DNA of 64,000 nucleotides from Streptomyces sp. SA15. GTDB lineage: Bacteria > Actinomycetota > Actinomycetes > Streptomycetales > Streptomycetaceae. Location of the stretch: positions 62,001 through 126,000 of the forward strand of contig NZ_NTGE01000120.1 of NCBI RefSeq assembly GCF_002291145.1, written 5' to 3'. Positions 17,539 to 25,828 of this stretch are shown here, piece after piece (the stretch's first letter is position 1; every line of letters begins with the position of its first letter). The position numbers were made by a program, and so were the translations under genes. Below the pieces are notes generated by a model. It did not search any database and was not told the DNA's origin. It worked only from the letters and a program-made list of their open reading frames with translations.

Positions 17539-18225
17539 TCACGGTGCGCCCGCGCCGCCCCCGACCGTCGCATCGCCGGCCGGAGGCTCCTCGTGCGGCA
17601 CCAGGGAGGCGAAATCACCGGTGTCCCCGAGGCGGACGAGAAACGGCCTCAGGCGTGTGTAGCGGATCGCGGTGATGGAACACGGTTCAACGGAAATCCG
17701 CTGGAAGAGGTCGAGATGAAGTCCGAGTGCGTCCGCCACGAGCGACTTGATGACGTCGCCGTGCGAACACATCAGGTAGACGGCGTCGGCGCCGTGATCG
17801 CGCTCCACGCGCGCGTTCCACTCACGCACCGCCTCGGCGGCGCGCGTCTGCATCGCCCGCATCGACTCGCCACCGGGGAACGCGGCCGCCGAGGGGTGCG
17901 CCTGCACGACCTCCATCAGCGGCTCGTCCTTCAGCTCGGCCAGCTTGCGGCCGGACCAGTCGCCGTAGTGGCACTCCCCGATCCGCTCGTCGGTGTGCGC
18001 GCGCAGCTCGGGCCGGGCCTCGAGCAGCGGCCGGATCGTCTCCTGACAGCGCTCCAGCGGACTGGTGACGACCTCGGCGATCGGCAGCCCGGCCAGGCGC
18101 CCGGGCAGCGCGGCGGCCTGGGCGGCGCCGCGCTCGTCGAGGACGACGCCGGGTGTCCACCCGGCGAGCAGTCCTTCGGTGTTGGCGGTGGATCGTCCGT
18201 GCCGGACGAGGATCAGCGTGGGCAT
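17539..18225 (-). CDS. histidine phosphatase, MSMEG_4193 type
   Basis: 228 residues when started at the ATG of MPTLILVRHGRS; an in-frame upstream extension lacks a ribosome-binding site. It is a histidine phosphatase superfamily enzyme: the RHG phospho-acceptor motif is at residue 9, the second active-site His is in MCSHGDVIKS, and the acidic residue is in ERIGECHYGDWSG. This orthologue group is usually labelled a probable phosphomutase of MSMEG_4193 type and sits beside DUF3090 and SCO1664-type genes across actinobacteria. The substrate is unknown. The C-terminal tail is Ala/Gly-rich. Confidence 0.88.
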   Translation of the reverse strand: MPTLILVRHGRSTANTEGLLAGWTPGVVLDERGAAQAAALPGRLAGLPIAEVVTSPLERCQETIRPLLEARPELRAHTDERIGECHYGDWSGRKLAELKDEPLMEVVQAHPSAAAFPGGESMRAMQTRAAEAVREWNARVERDHGADAVYLMCSHGDVIKSLVADALGLHLDLFQRISVEPCSITAIRYTRLRPFLVRLGDTGDFASLVPHEEPPAGDATVGGGAGAP

Positions 18226-18287
18226 GCGGACCAGCGTAGGCGTCCGTACCGGGGCCGGTGCCGCCGGGCGGCGGGAGAATGCGCTCC

Positions 18288-19280
18288 GTGATCGTCGACT
18301 GTGCCATCTACCGGGACGGACACCGGACGGCGGGCCCCGAGGACCTGTCCGACGCTCTCGCCGAGGCACGGGCCGCGCACGGGTTCGTGTGGATCGGGCT
18401 GCACGAGCCGTCCGGGAACGAGGTCGACCATGTCACCGAGGAGTTCGGGCTCCATCCGCTGGCGGTGGAGGACGCGCTGAAGGCCCATCAGCGGCCCAAG
18501 CTGGAGGTCTACGACGACTCGCTGTTCCTCGTCCTGAAGCCGGTGGTGTACGAGCCGAACAGCGACGCCGTCTCCACCGGCGAGGTCATGCTCTTCCTCG
18601 GCGACTCCTTCGTGGTGACCGTCCGCCACGGCGAGGGCTCCCCGCTGAGCGCTGTACGGCGGCGGCTGGAGCAGGAGCCTGAGATGCTCGGCAAGGGGCC
18701 GACCTCCGTGCTCTACGCGGTCGCCGACGCCGTCGTCGACCACTACCTGGACGTGGCGACCGAACTGCAGACCGACCTGGAGGAGCTGGAGGCGGAGGTG
18801 TTCTCCCCGGACGGCGGCTCGCGCCACACCGCGTCCCGGATCTACACATTCAAGCGACAGATCCTGGAGTTCCGGCGGGCGACCGGGCCGCTGGCGGTGC
18901 CGGTGTCGCGTCTGGCGGGCGTGGGGGCGTTCGGTGGCGCGGTGCCGTTCGTGAACGACAGGGCACGGCCCTTCTTCCGTGACGTCAGCGACCATCTCAC
19001 GCGCGTGAACGAGTCCGTGGAGGGCCTCGACCGGCTGGTCTCCGACATCCTCTCCGCGCATCTGGCGCAGATGAGCGTCCGGCAGAACAACGACATGCGG
19101 AAGATCTCCGCGTGGGCGGCCATGGCCGCGATCCCCACGATGATCGCGGGGATCTACGGCATGAACTTCGACCACATGCCGGAGTTGCGCTGGGTGTGGT
19201 CCTATCCGGCGTTGATCGGTCTGATGGCCGCCCTGGAGGTGGGGGTGTACCGGCTGTTCAAGAGCCGGGGGTGGTTGTAG
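18288..19280 (+). CDS. CorA-family Mg2+/Co2+ transporter
   Basis: 330 residues from a GTG with GGGAG ten bases upstream; an ATG three codons earlier sits only one base from that site, so I prefer the GTG. Residues 1-230 form the cytosolic funnel domain (HPLAVEDALKAHQRPKLEVYDDSLFLVLKP in two parts). The C-terminus has two membrane helices with the diagnostic pore motif YGMNFDHMPEL between them. It is a homopentameric divalent-cation channel in the plasma membrane. It is divergent from the MSMEG_4193-type gene, with about 60 bp between. Confidence 0.92.
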   Translation: MIVDCAIYRDGHRTAGPEDLSDALAEARAAHGFVWIGLHEPSGNEVDHVTEEFGLHPLAVEDALKAHQRPKLEVYDDSLFLVLKPVVYEPNSDAVSTGEVMLFLGDSFVVTVRHGEGSPLSAVRRRLEQEPEMLGKGPTSVLYAVADAVVDHYLDVATELQTDLEELEAEVFSPDGGSRHTASRIYTFKRQILEFRRATGPLAVPVSRLAGVGAFGGAVPFVNDRARPFFRDVSDHLTRVNESVEGLDRLVSDILSAHLAQMSVRQNNDMRKISAWAAMAAIPTMIAGIYGMNFDHMPELRWVWSYPALIGLMAALEVGVYRLFKSRGWL

Positions 19281-19301
19281 GGACGGTCCCCTCGGGCGAG
19301 C

Positions 19302-20090
19302 TCAGGCGAACTCCGGCGCCGAGGTCGCCGGGCCGCCCAGGGCGTCGCGCCGTTTCGGCATCTTCAGGGACACCATCCGGCGCCAGCCGACGACCCGCTC
19401 GTACGCGTACACCGCGTGGATGCCCGCCGCGAGCACCGCCGACTTCGCCCTCGGCCAGCCGAGGATGCGGCCCATGTGAGCCATCACGGCGAGGCTGACG
19501 TCCCGGTAGATCCGGATCTCGGCGAGGGCGCACTCGCGCAGCGTCCGCTGGATGGCCCGGCCGTGCCCGGCGGCCGCGAAGCGCAGCAGTTCCTCGTGGC
19601 AGTAGGCGAGGTGGTTGTCCTCGTCGCCCGAGATCATCTTGATCGCGCGGCCGATGTCGGGGTGGTCGGCGAAGTGCTTGCGCAGCAGCTCCATCTGCTC
19701 GGAGGCGCGCTGCTCGGTGACCCGGCTGTGCGACAGGTAGGTGACGATGTCCTGGACGGTGAGGGGCTCGTCGCTCTTGAGCTTGTCGTGGGCGAGACCG
19801 ATGCCGTGCTTCTCCAGCAGCATCGTGTAGTCCGTCTCGGGCGGGACCGGGACGGGTTCGAGATGGCGCTTCTTCAGCAGGGCGTTGAAGATCCGCCCGT
19901 GCTTGTCCTCGTCCGCGCCGTGCCGGGTGATCTTGGGGGCCAGTGCACGCTCGGTCTCGGGCACGAGCGCGGCGATGCGGGCGTTCTCCCAGCCGCCCTG
20001 TGACTCCCCGCTGGCCGCGATGGAGCAGAACAGGCGGAAGGACTCGTCGTTGTCGAGGATCTCTTCGAACAGACTCTTGGCCGAAAGCAT
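19302..20090 (-). CDS. ferritin-like di-iron family protein
   Basis: 262 residues, all helical. The start is the ATG of MLSAKSLFEEIL with AGAGAGG upstream; a GTG three codons earlier also exists. Two helix pairs carry carboxylate-His patterns typical of di-iron ferritin-like domains: GADEDKHGRIFNALL in the first half and SGDEDNHLAYCHEELL in the second, with additional Glu residues in the partner helices. Such proteins can be iron-binding oxidases or hydroxylases. No substrate can be inferred, and no operon partner is present. Confidence 0.72.
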   Translation of the reverse strand: MLSAKSLFEEILDNDESFRLFCSIAASGESQGGWENARIAALVPETERALAPKITRHGADEDKHGRIFNALLKKRHLEPVPVPPETDYTMLLEKHGIGLAHDKLKSDEPLTVQDIVTYLSHSRVTEQRASEQMELLRKHFADHPDIGRAIKMISGDEDNHLAYCHEELLRFAAAGHGRAIQRTLRECALAEIRIYRDVSLAVMAHMGRILGWPRAKSAVLAAGIHAVYAYERVVGWRRMVSLKMPKRRDALGGPATSAPEFA

Positions 20091-20256
20091 CGTGGGCACC
20101 TCTCTGCCGGGCTCTCCGCAGGATTCCGCAAAGAACGAGTCAAATGCGGCGCGAGGGGTGCTGCAACAGTTGTGTCGGACAACTCCGCCGAAAGAAGGAC
20201 CCTCAGGGGCGCGTGGCGGCGTAACCGCGCGGGCTCGGGCGCGTTGTTCCGCGTGA

Positions 20257-20297
20257 CGGCCGTGGCGGGGTGGACCCCCGAGCCCCCACCACGGCCG
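20257..20297 (-). terminator. hairpin terminator downstream of the F420-type gene
   Basis: A long interrupted stem (CGGCCGTGG / CCACGGCCG plus a GGGG/CCCC extension) lies 40 bp after the minus-strand oxidoreductase gene. Confidence 0.6.
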
Positions 20298-20338
20298 CGG
20301 AAACCTCGGTGGTTGAACCGGATGTGTTGAACCGTGTG

Positions 20339-21394
20339 TTACGCGAGGCCGGCGCGTTCCAGGGCCTGCGTGCCGGCGCGGAGTGAGGCGATCCGCTCGT
20401 CGAGCGTGAAGCCTGCCGGGGCGAGGGTGAGGGTGGTGACTCCGGCCTCGGCGTAGGCCTTCATCCGGTCCGCGATCCGGTCGACCGAGCCCAGCAGGGT
20501 CGTCTTGTCGATCAGGTCGTGCGGTACGGCTGTCGCGGCGCCCTGCTTGTCGCCGGAGAGGTACTTGTCCTGGATCTCCGCGGCTTCCTTCTCGTAGCCC
20601 ATGCGCTGGGCCAGCTGGTTGTAGAAGTTCTGCTTGCGGCTGCCCATGCCGCCGACGTACAGCGCGGTGTACGGGCGGAAGGTGTCGGCGAGGGTGGTCA
20701 CGTCCTTGTCGTCGCCGACGGCGAGGGGCAGGGTCGGGCAGACGTCGAAGCCGTCGAGGGTCTTGCCGGCCTTTTCGCGTCCGGCGCGCAGGTACTTGAT
20801 CGCCGTGTCCTCGAGATGGTCGGCGGAGGGGAAGATCAGCAGGGCGCCGTCGGCGATCTCGCCGGTCTGTTCGAGGTTCTTCGGGCCGATGGCGGCGATG
20901 TAGAGCGGGATGTGCTCGCGCTGGGGGTGCACGGTGAGCTTGATGGGCTTGCCGGGGCCGCCGGGGAGGGGCAGGGTCCAGTGCTCGCCCTCGTAGGAGA
21001 GCCGTTCCCGGGTCATCGCCTTGCGGATGATCTCGACGTACTCGCGGGTGCGGGAGAGGGGTTTGTCGAACTTGACGCCGTACCAGCCCTCGGAGACCTG
21101 GGGGCCGGAGACGCCGAGGCCGAGGCGGAAGCGGCCGCCGGAGAGCGAGTCGAGGGTGGCGGCGGTCATCGCGGTCATGGCCGGCTGGCGGGCCGGGATC
21201 TGGAAGATGGCCGAGCCCACATCGATGCGCTCGGTCTGGGCGGCGACCCAGGTGAGCACGGTGGCCGCGTCGGAGCCGTAGGCCTCGGCGGCCCAGCAGA
21301 CGGCGTAGCCGAGCCGGTCGGCCTCCTGGGCGACGGCGAGATTGTCCGCGTCCATACCGGCGCCCCAGTAGCCGAGGTTGATCCCGAGCTGCAT
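20339..21394 (-). CDS. F420-dependent LLM-class oxidoreductase
   Basis: 351 residues with an AAGGGGA site before the ATG. It is a bacterial-luciferase-like TIM barrel. It opens MQLGINLGYWGAGMDADNL, has the segment GSAIFQIPARQPAMTAMTA and the cofactor-binding strand GGRFRLGLGVSGPQVSEGWYG in two stretches. The pattern fits the coenzyme-F420-using branch found widely in actinobacteria, usually acting on small carbonyl or enone substrates. The native substrate is unknown. It is monocistronic, divergent from the aldo/keto reductase gene. Confidence 0.88.
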   Translation of the reverse strand: MQLGINLGYWGAGMDADNLAVAQEADRLGYAVCWAAEAYGSDAATVLTWVAAQTERIDVGSAIFQIPARQPAMTAMTAATLDSLSGGRFRLGLGVSGPQVSEGWYGVKFDKPLSRTREYVEIIRKAMTRERLSYEGEHWTLPLPGGPGKPIKLTVHPQREHIPLYIAAIGPKNLEQTGEIADGALLIFPSADHLEDTAIKYLRAGREKAGKTLDGFDVCPTLPLAVGDDKDVTTLADTFRPYTALYVGGMGSRKQNFYNQLAQRMGYEKEAAEIQDKYLSGDKQGAATAVPHDLIDKTTLLGSVDRIADRMKAYAEAGVTTLTLAPAGFTLDERIASLRAGTQALERAGLA

Positions 21395-21538
21395 GCCGAA
21401 TCCCCTTACCGATCAGTAACGTCCCTTGGGGGAGACCTTAGCGCGGGGAGACCCCGGCGATAACGCCGGTGTCGCTCGGCGAAACTGGTTATCCACAGGC
21501 CCCCACACGGCAGGTTCTGGCCAGTAATCTCGGCGTTC

Positions 21539-22522
21539 ATGGAGCAGAGGCATCTCGGCCGCACCGGCCTGCGTGTGTCACGGATCGGGCTCGGCACCCT
21601 CACCTGGGGTCGGGACACCGACGAGCACGACGCCGCGGACCTCTTGAAGACGTTCTGGGAAGCGGGCGGGACCCTCGTCGACACGGCGGACGTGTACGGC
21701 GACGGAGAGGCCGAGTATCTGCTCGGCCGCCTCATAGAAGGCCTGGTCCCACGTCGGGACCTGGTCATCTCGACGAAGGCCGGCAGCGTGCCCGACCCGG
21801 ACCGGCGGTTCGACGGCTCGCGCGGGCATCTGCTCTCCGCGCTGGACGCCTCGCTGGCCCGGCTCGGCACGGACTACGTCGATGTGTGGCACGTCCACGC
21901 CTTCGACCCGGACACCCCGTTGGAGGAGACCCTGCACGCCCTCGACCTGGCGGTCGGCAGCGGGCGGGCCCGCTACGCGGGCGTCTCCAACTTCTGCGGC
22001 TGGCAGCTCGCCAAGGCCGCGACCTGGCAGCTCGCGGCGCCGGGCACGCGGACGCGGCTGGCGAGCACGCAGATGGAGTACTCGCTGCTGCAGCGTGGAG
22101 TCGAGCGCGAGGTGCTGCCGGCCGCGCTGGATTCCGGGATCGGCATGCTGCCCTCGTCCCCGCTCGGCCGCGGCGTACTCACGGGCAAGTACCGGCACTC
22201 GACGCCCGCCGACTCGCGGGGTGCCTCGGAGCATCTGGCGCCCTTCGTCGCGCCCTACCTCGACGACACCGCGAGCCGCATCGTGGACGCCGTGACGACG
22301 GCGGCGGACGGGCTGGCGGTGACGCCGCTCCAGGTGGCCCTCGCCTGGGTCCGCGACCGTCCGGGCGTGGCCGCGCCGATCGTCGGCTCACGCAACGCGC
22401 AGCAGCTCACGGCGGCACTGTCAGTGGAGGCCCTTAGTCTTCCTGACGAGATCTGCCGGGCGCTCGACGACGTGTCGGAGCCCGTGCACCGCTATCCCGA
22501 TCACGACTGGAGCACGCTGTGA
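21539..22522 (+). CDS. aldo/keto reductase
   Basis: 327 residues. It is an NADPH-dependent TIM-barrel reductase. The tetrad residues are in place: Asp in LVDTADVYGDGEAEY (with Tyr), Lys in VISTKAG, and His in VDVWHVHAFD. The C-terminal NADPH site is PIVGSRNAQQL. No Shine-Dalgarno sequence is visible before the ATG, so the mRNA may be leaderless. The stop overlaps the start of the next gene (GTGA), which implies translational coupling to the RecD2-like protein. Confidence 0.9.
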   Translation: MEQRHLGRTGLRVSRIGLGTLTWGRDTDEHDAADLLKTFWEAGGTLVDTADVYGDGEAEYLLGRLIEGLVPRRDLVISTKAGSVPDPDRRFDGSRGHLLSALDASLARLGTDYVDVWHVHAFDPDTPLEETLHALDLAVGSGRARYAGVSNFCGWQLAKAATWQLAAPGTRTRLASTQMEYSLLQRGVEREVLPAALDSGIGMLPSSPLGRGVLTGKYRHSTPADSRGASEHLAPFVAPYLDDTASRIVDAVTTAADGLAVTPLQVALAWVRDRPGVAAPIVGSRNAQQLTAALSVEALSLPDEICRALDDVSEPVHRYPDHDWSTL

Positions 22523-24672
22523 GCACGGAGCCGGAGCCCGCCGAGGACACCGTGGAGGTCGAGGCGGGGACGCCGAGTGACCCGGAGGAGGGCGGCGGTC
22601 CGCAGGCCGGTGCCGCCGAGGGCGGTGACGCGGAGGCCGGCAAGGACGCGGCTCAGTTGTCCGAGGCCGAGGCCGAACTGGCCGCTCAGCGGCTCGAGCG
22701 GGAGCGGATCGAGAAGCGGAAGGCCGAGAAGAAGCGCGTCGCCAGCGGGACCAAGCTCAGTGGGACGGCCGCCGATCTGCTCGCCGCCGTACGGGCTGTG
22801 GAGAGCGGCGAGAAGCCCGCCGCCACCGTCTTCCAGGAGCCCGAGCCCACGCCGCCGCGCCGGACCGCGGCGGAGCCGAGGCCCCAGCCGGTGCCCGCCG
22901 GTGCCGCCACCGCGGCCGCGGGCCCCGCGCCGGAGACCGTCGAAGCGGTGCGGCTCGTGCTGAGTGAGGGTGGGGCGCCGGACGGGCTCGCGCCGCAGGT
23001 CGCCTCGCTTCTCGGCGAGGGTGCCGGTGAGCGGCTGCGGGCGGATCCCTGGCAGTTGCTGCGGGCCGGCGGTGTGCGGCCCGAGCAGGCCGACGGCTTC
23101 GCGCGGGCGTTGCTCGGTGCGGAATGCCGGCCGGACGACGAGCGGCGCGGGCGGGCGGTCACCGTCTGGCTGCTGGAGCAGGCGGCCCTCGCCGGGCACA
23201 CCGCCCTGGAGATGTCGGCGCTCACCGCCGCGCTGGCCCAGCGGAGCGTGCCGGATCCCGACGCGGCCGTCCAGGGCACCCTCGCCGAGGGCGACGCCCT
23301 GGCCTTCCAGGACGCCCTCGACCCCACCGCGCCGGAACTTGAGGAGGACGAGGACGAGGAGCGGCCGGTTCGGGTCCTCGTGGGGCTGGAGCGGTATGCC
23401 CTCGCGGAGGAGAGCCTCGCCGACGGGCTGGCCCGGGTGATCAACTCCGTGCCGAAGGAGGATGGTTCGGGTGCGGAGTGGGAGCGGGCAGCCGCCTCGG
23501 CCGGGGGGTCCGCCGCCGAGCTGATCCGTGCGGTCGCGGGGCACGGTCTGGTTCTGCACACCGGCGGGGGGGCCTCGCTGGCGGAGCCCGCGGAGTTGCT
23601 GGATGCGGCTCGTGGCCTCGGGTTGCGTGCCTGGGCCGCCGCCCACAGTCCGATCGGCCGTGAGCGCTTCGCGGGCCTGGTGGGCCGGGCCGACGTGCCG
23701 GACGCGCCCGAGCCGACCGTCGCCACCGTCGCCGGGCTGCTGTCCGGCGCCGAGGGGCCGGGCCGGGACGCCGACGGCACGCTGGACCTCGACCTGCTCG
23801 TCGTGCTCGACGCGCCCCAGCTGGATGTGGAGGCGGCGGCGCTGCTCGCGGAGTCGCTGCCGGACGGCGCCCGGCTGGTGCTGGCCGGGGATCCGGCGGT
23901 GCTGTGGTCCGCCGGTCCCGGGCGGGTGTTCGCCGATCTGCTGGCGGCACGGGTCTGCCCGCAGGTCGCCTCCCGGCGGCCGGATCCCGGCCCGCTCGGC
24001 GAGCTGGTCTCCGGTGTCGGAATCGGCGAGCTCCATCAGGTCGAGGCACCCGGCAAGGAGGTCGTGATCGTGCCCGTGCGGGACGCGGGCGAGGCCGTGC
24101 ACCGGACCGTGCAACTGGTCGCGGACTCGGTGCCGCGGGCGATCGGCGTACCGGCGGAGGACACCCAGGTGATCACGCCGGGCCATGGAGGCGCGGCCGG
24201 CACGCGCGTGCTGAACGCGGCGCTGAAGGAGCGGCTCAACCCGGGTCCCGGCCGCTTCGGCGGCTTCGACCCCGGCGACCGGATCGCCTACTCCCCCGCA
24301 CCGGGCCGTACGCTCCCGGGTCGCGTGGTGAAGGCCGACGCCGACGGACTGCACCTGTCGTGCGCGGGCGAGGCCGTCGTCGTACCGAAGGAGCGGGTTG
24401 AGCAGTCCGTGCGACACGGGTGGGCGCTGACCGCGCACCAGGCGGTGGGCGGCCGGTGGCCGGCGGTGGTCGTGGTGCTGCCCGGCGACGCCGCGCAGGC
24501 GCTCAGCCGGCCGTGGGTGTACACGGCGTTCGGGCGGGCGGAGCGGCATCTGTCCGTGGTTCACGGCGTGGAACAGGCGCTGCCCCGGGCCGTGACCGAG
24601 ATCCCGGCCAAGCCCCGCACCACCCGCCTGCCCACGCTGCTCGCCCCGCAGGTCCCGGCCGCCACCGGCTGA
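22519..24672 (+). CDS. RecD2-like helicase homologue with degenerate motifs
   Basis: 717 residues. Residues 1-130 are low-complexity, rich in Glu/Ala/Lys (coiled-coil-like ERERIEKRKAEKKR). Residues 140-340 resemble the helix-hairpin-helix N-terminal region of RecD2 (LRADPWQLLRAGGVRPEQADGFARALLG). The helicase core follows but is altered. Where GGPGTGKT is expected, the protein has HTGGGASLAEP (about 347-356). The DE box reads VVLDAPQLD (Asp431-Ala432). The later RecD-like segments are recognisable: LAGDPAVLWSAGPGRVFADL, then GAAGTRVLNAALKERLNP, WALTAHQAVGG and YTAFGRAERHLSVVH. It therefore looks like a RecD2 relative that has lost ATP-binding residues. It is coupled to the preceding reductase gene. 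Confidence 0.78.
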   Translation: MSTEPEPAEDTVEVEAGTPSDPEEGGGPQAGAAEGGDAEAGKDAAQLSEAEAELAAQRLERERIEKRKAEKKRVASGTKLSGTAADLLAAVRAVESGEKPAATVFQEPEPTPPRRTAAEPRPQPVPAGAATAAAGPAPETVEAVRLVLSEGGAPDGLAPQVASLLGEGAGERLRADPWQLLRAGGVRPEQADGFARALLGAECRPDDERRGRAVTVWLLEQAALAGHTALEMSALTAALAQRSVPDPDAAVQGTLAEGDALAFQDALDPTAPELEEDEDEERPVRVLVGLERYALAEESLADGLARVINSVPKEDGSGAEWERAAASAGGSAAELIRAVAGHGLVLHTGGGASLAEPAELLDAARGLGLRAWAAAHSPIGRERFAGLVGRADVPDAPEPTVATVAGLLSGAEGPGRDADGTLDLDLLVVLDAPQLDVEAAALLAESLPDGARLVLAGDPAVLWSAGPGRVFADLLAARVCPQVASRRPDPGPLGELVSGVGIGELHQVEAPGKEVVIVPVRDAGEAVHRTVQLVADSVPRAIGVPAEDTQVITPGHGGAAGTRVLNAALKERLNPGPGRFGGFDPGDRIAYSPAPGRTLPGRVVKADADGLHLSCAGEAVVVPKERVEQSVRHGWALTAHQAVGGRWPAVVVVLPGDAAQALSRPWVYTAFGRAERHLSVVHGVEQALPRAVTEIPAKPRTTRLPTLLAPQVPAATG

Positions 24673-24708
24673 CCGGCGAACGGCCTGGGGCGACGACTCC
24701 ATGACGAC

Positions 24709-24747
24709 GGCGGCGGCCCCGGAGGTTCGGGCTCCGGGGCCGCCGCC
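24709..24747. terminator. bidirectional terminator
   Basis: A perfect 16-bp stem (24709-24724 with 24732-24747), loop of seven, sits between the convergent RecD2-like and acidic-tail genes. Confidence 0.85.
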
Positions 24748-24757
24748 GTGGTCGGTC

Positions 24758-25471
24758 TCATGCTCGGCGATCCGCGTCCAGTGGCTCCAGGTCCTCGTCC
24801 TCGTCCAGGTCCGCGTCCGTGTCGAGGTCGTCGGCCTCGTCCTCGTCGTCGTCACCGTCGTCGATCTCGTCGTCGAAGACCGCGCTGACGTCGAAGCGGC
24901 AGACCACCCGCTGGGGGTCGATCTGCTCGAACGGTGCCTCCAGCCACTCGCCGGGGTCGGCCGGTTCGTCCGCGGCCGTCACCCAGAGCGTGGAGTCGCC
25001 CTCCTCCAGGCCGAACTCCTTGTGCCGGGAGGCGATCTCGTCCGGTTCGAACTCGCCGAACAGGACGCCCATCGCGCCGTGGACCGTGCCGGAGGCCTCG
25101 GTGCCCGCGTCCGCCTCGTAGTCCGCCGCCTCGATCCGCTGGGCTTGGGCCAGCAGGCGCTGCGGTTCCACCACGGCGTAGTCGCGGCGGATCAGCACGC
25201 TCAGCGCGTTCGGCTCCTCGGGTCCCTTGTACGGCGGCAGCGAATCGTCCGCTCCGGGGATCTCGAAGGGTGTGACCTCGTCATAACGGTCGTAGAGCAG
25301 TTCGTCGTACACCTCCGCGGCCGCGGCCAGCTCGTTGAACGCCTCGTAGACGGCCGGGTCGTCCTCCCCCGACCGGCGTTCGACCGCGGCCAGGTGGCGG
25401 TCGAGCGCGGTCTTGACCGCCTCGGCGGCGGCGCGTACCTCGGCAGCGGTGGGCTGCGCAGCATCAGACAT
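24758..25471 (-). CDS. conserved actinobacterial protein with acidic C-terminal tail
   Basis: 237 residues from the ATG of MSDAAQPTAAEV. The N-terminal half is helical (AAEAVKTALDRHLAAVERR, with a YDELLYDRYDEV segment), the middle is a mixed alpha/beta region, and the last 35 residues are almost all Asp/Glu. I do not recognise a domain with a known activity. Strongly acidic tails like this are common in small Streptomyces cytosolic proteins and may aid solubility or mediate binding to a basic partner. It is divergent from the DUF5703 gene with a 47-bp shared promoter region. Confidence 0.8.
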   Translation of the reverse strand: MSDAAQPTAAEVRAAAEAVKTALDRHLAAVERRSGEDDPAVYEAFNELAAAAEVYDELLYDRYDEVTPFEIPGADDSLPPYKGPEEPNALSVLIRRDYAVVEPQRLLAQAQRIEAADYEADAGTEASGTVHGAMGVLFGEFEPDEIASRHKEFGLEEGDSTLWVTAADEPADPGEWLEAPFEQIDPQRVVCRFDVSAVFDDEIDDGDDDEDEADDLDTDADLDEDEDLEPLDADRRA

Positions 25472-25518
25472 AGTGCAGACGCTATCCGTACAGGGGCTCT
25501 GCCCGCACAATAGATGCG

Positions 25519-25707
25519 ATGCCGGAATACGAATTTGTCGACGTGTACGTACCGCGCGGGGTCTCCCGCAAGGACGCCACACGCCTGCTGACGGACCATG
25601 CCGAGTACGGACACTGGGAGTTGGACCGCCTGAGCCTGCTGCGCGACGGCAGCCGCAGGGTGCGGCTGCGCCGGCGGATCATCCGCCAGGTACGCGCCAC
25701 GTGGTGA
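25519..25707 (+). CDS. small DUF5703-family protein
   Basis: 62 residues: MPEYEFVDVYVPRGVSRKDA, then a helix (LLTDHAEYGHWELDRLSLL) and a very basic end (RRVRLRRRIIRQVRATW). The family is conserved in streptomycetes and uncharacterised. The basic C-terminus suggests nucleic-acid or membrane association. The divergent neighbour encodes a very acidic protein, and a charge-based partnership between the two is a speculation worth noting. Confidence 0.8.
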   Translation: MPEYEFVDVYVPRGVSRKDATRLLTDHAEYGHWELDRLSLLRDGSRRVRLRRRIIRQVRATW

Positions 25708-25728
25708 GCTGAGGCGACGAAAAACGGA

Positions 25729-25754
25729 GCGGGCCCCACCGAGGCAGGGCCCGC
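25729..25754. terminator. hairpin terminator between the DUF5703 gene and chpC
   Basis: An 8-bp GCGGGCCC/GGGCCCGC stem with a 10-base loop, preceded by AAAAA on the plus strand, lies between convergent genes. Confidence 0.65.
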
Positions 25755-25828
25755 CGGGTTGTGCGCACCGCCGGGGAAGTTCGCGGTGTTTTCAGGCACC
25801 GTGCACGGTTTGTGCCGGTGGTGCCGGG

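Noticed and set aside
22501..24855. A 784-codon frame opposite the RecD2-like gene
   Set aside because: Shadow of the plus-strand gene: no domain, no ribosome-binding site, Gly/Arg/His repeat-like composition.
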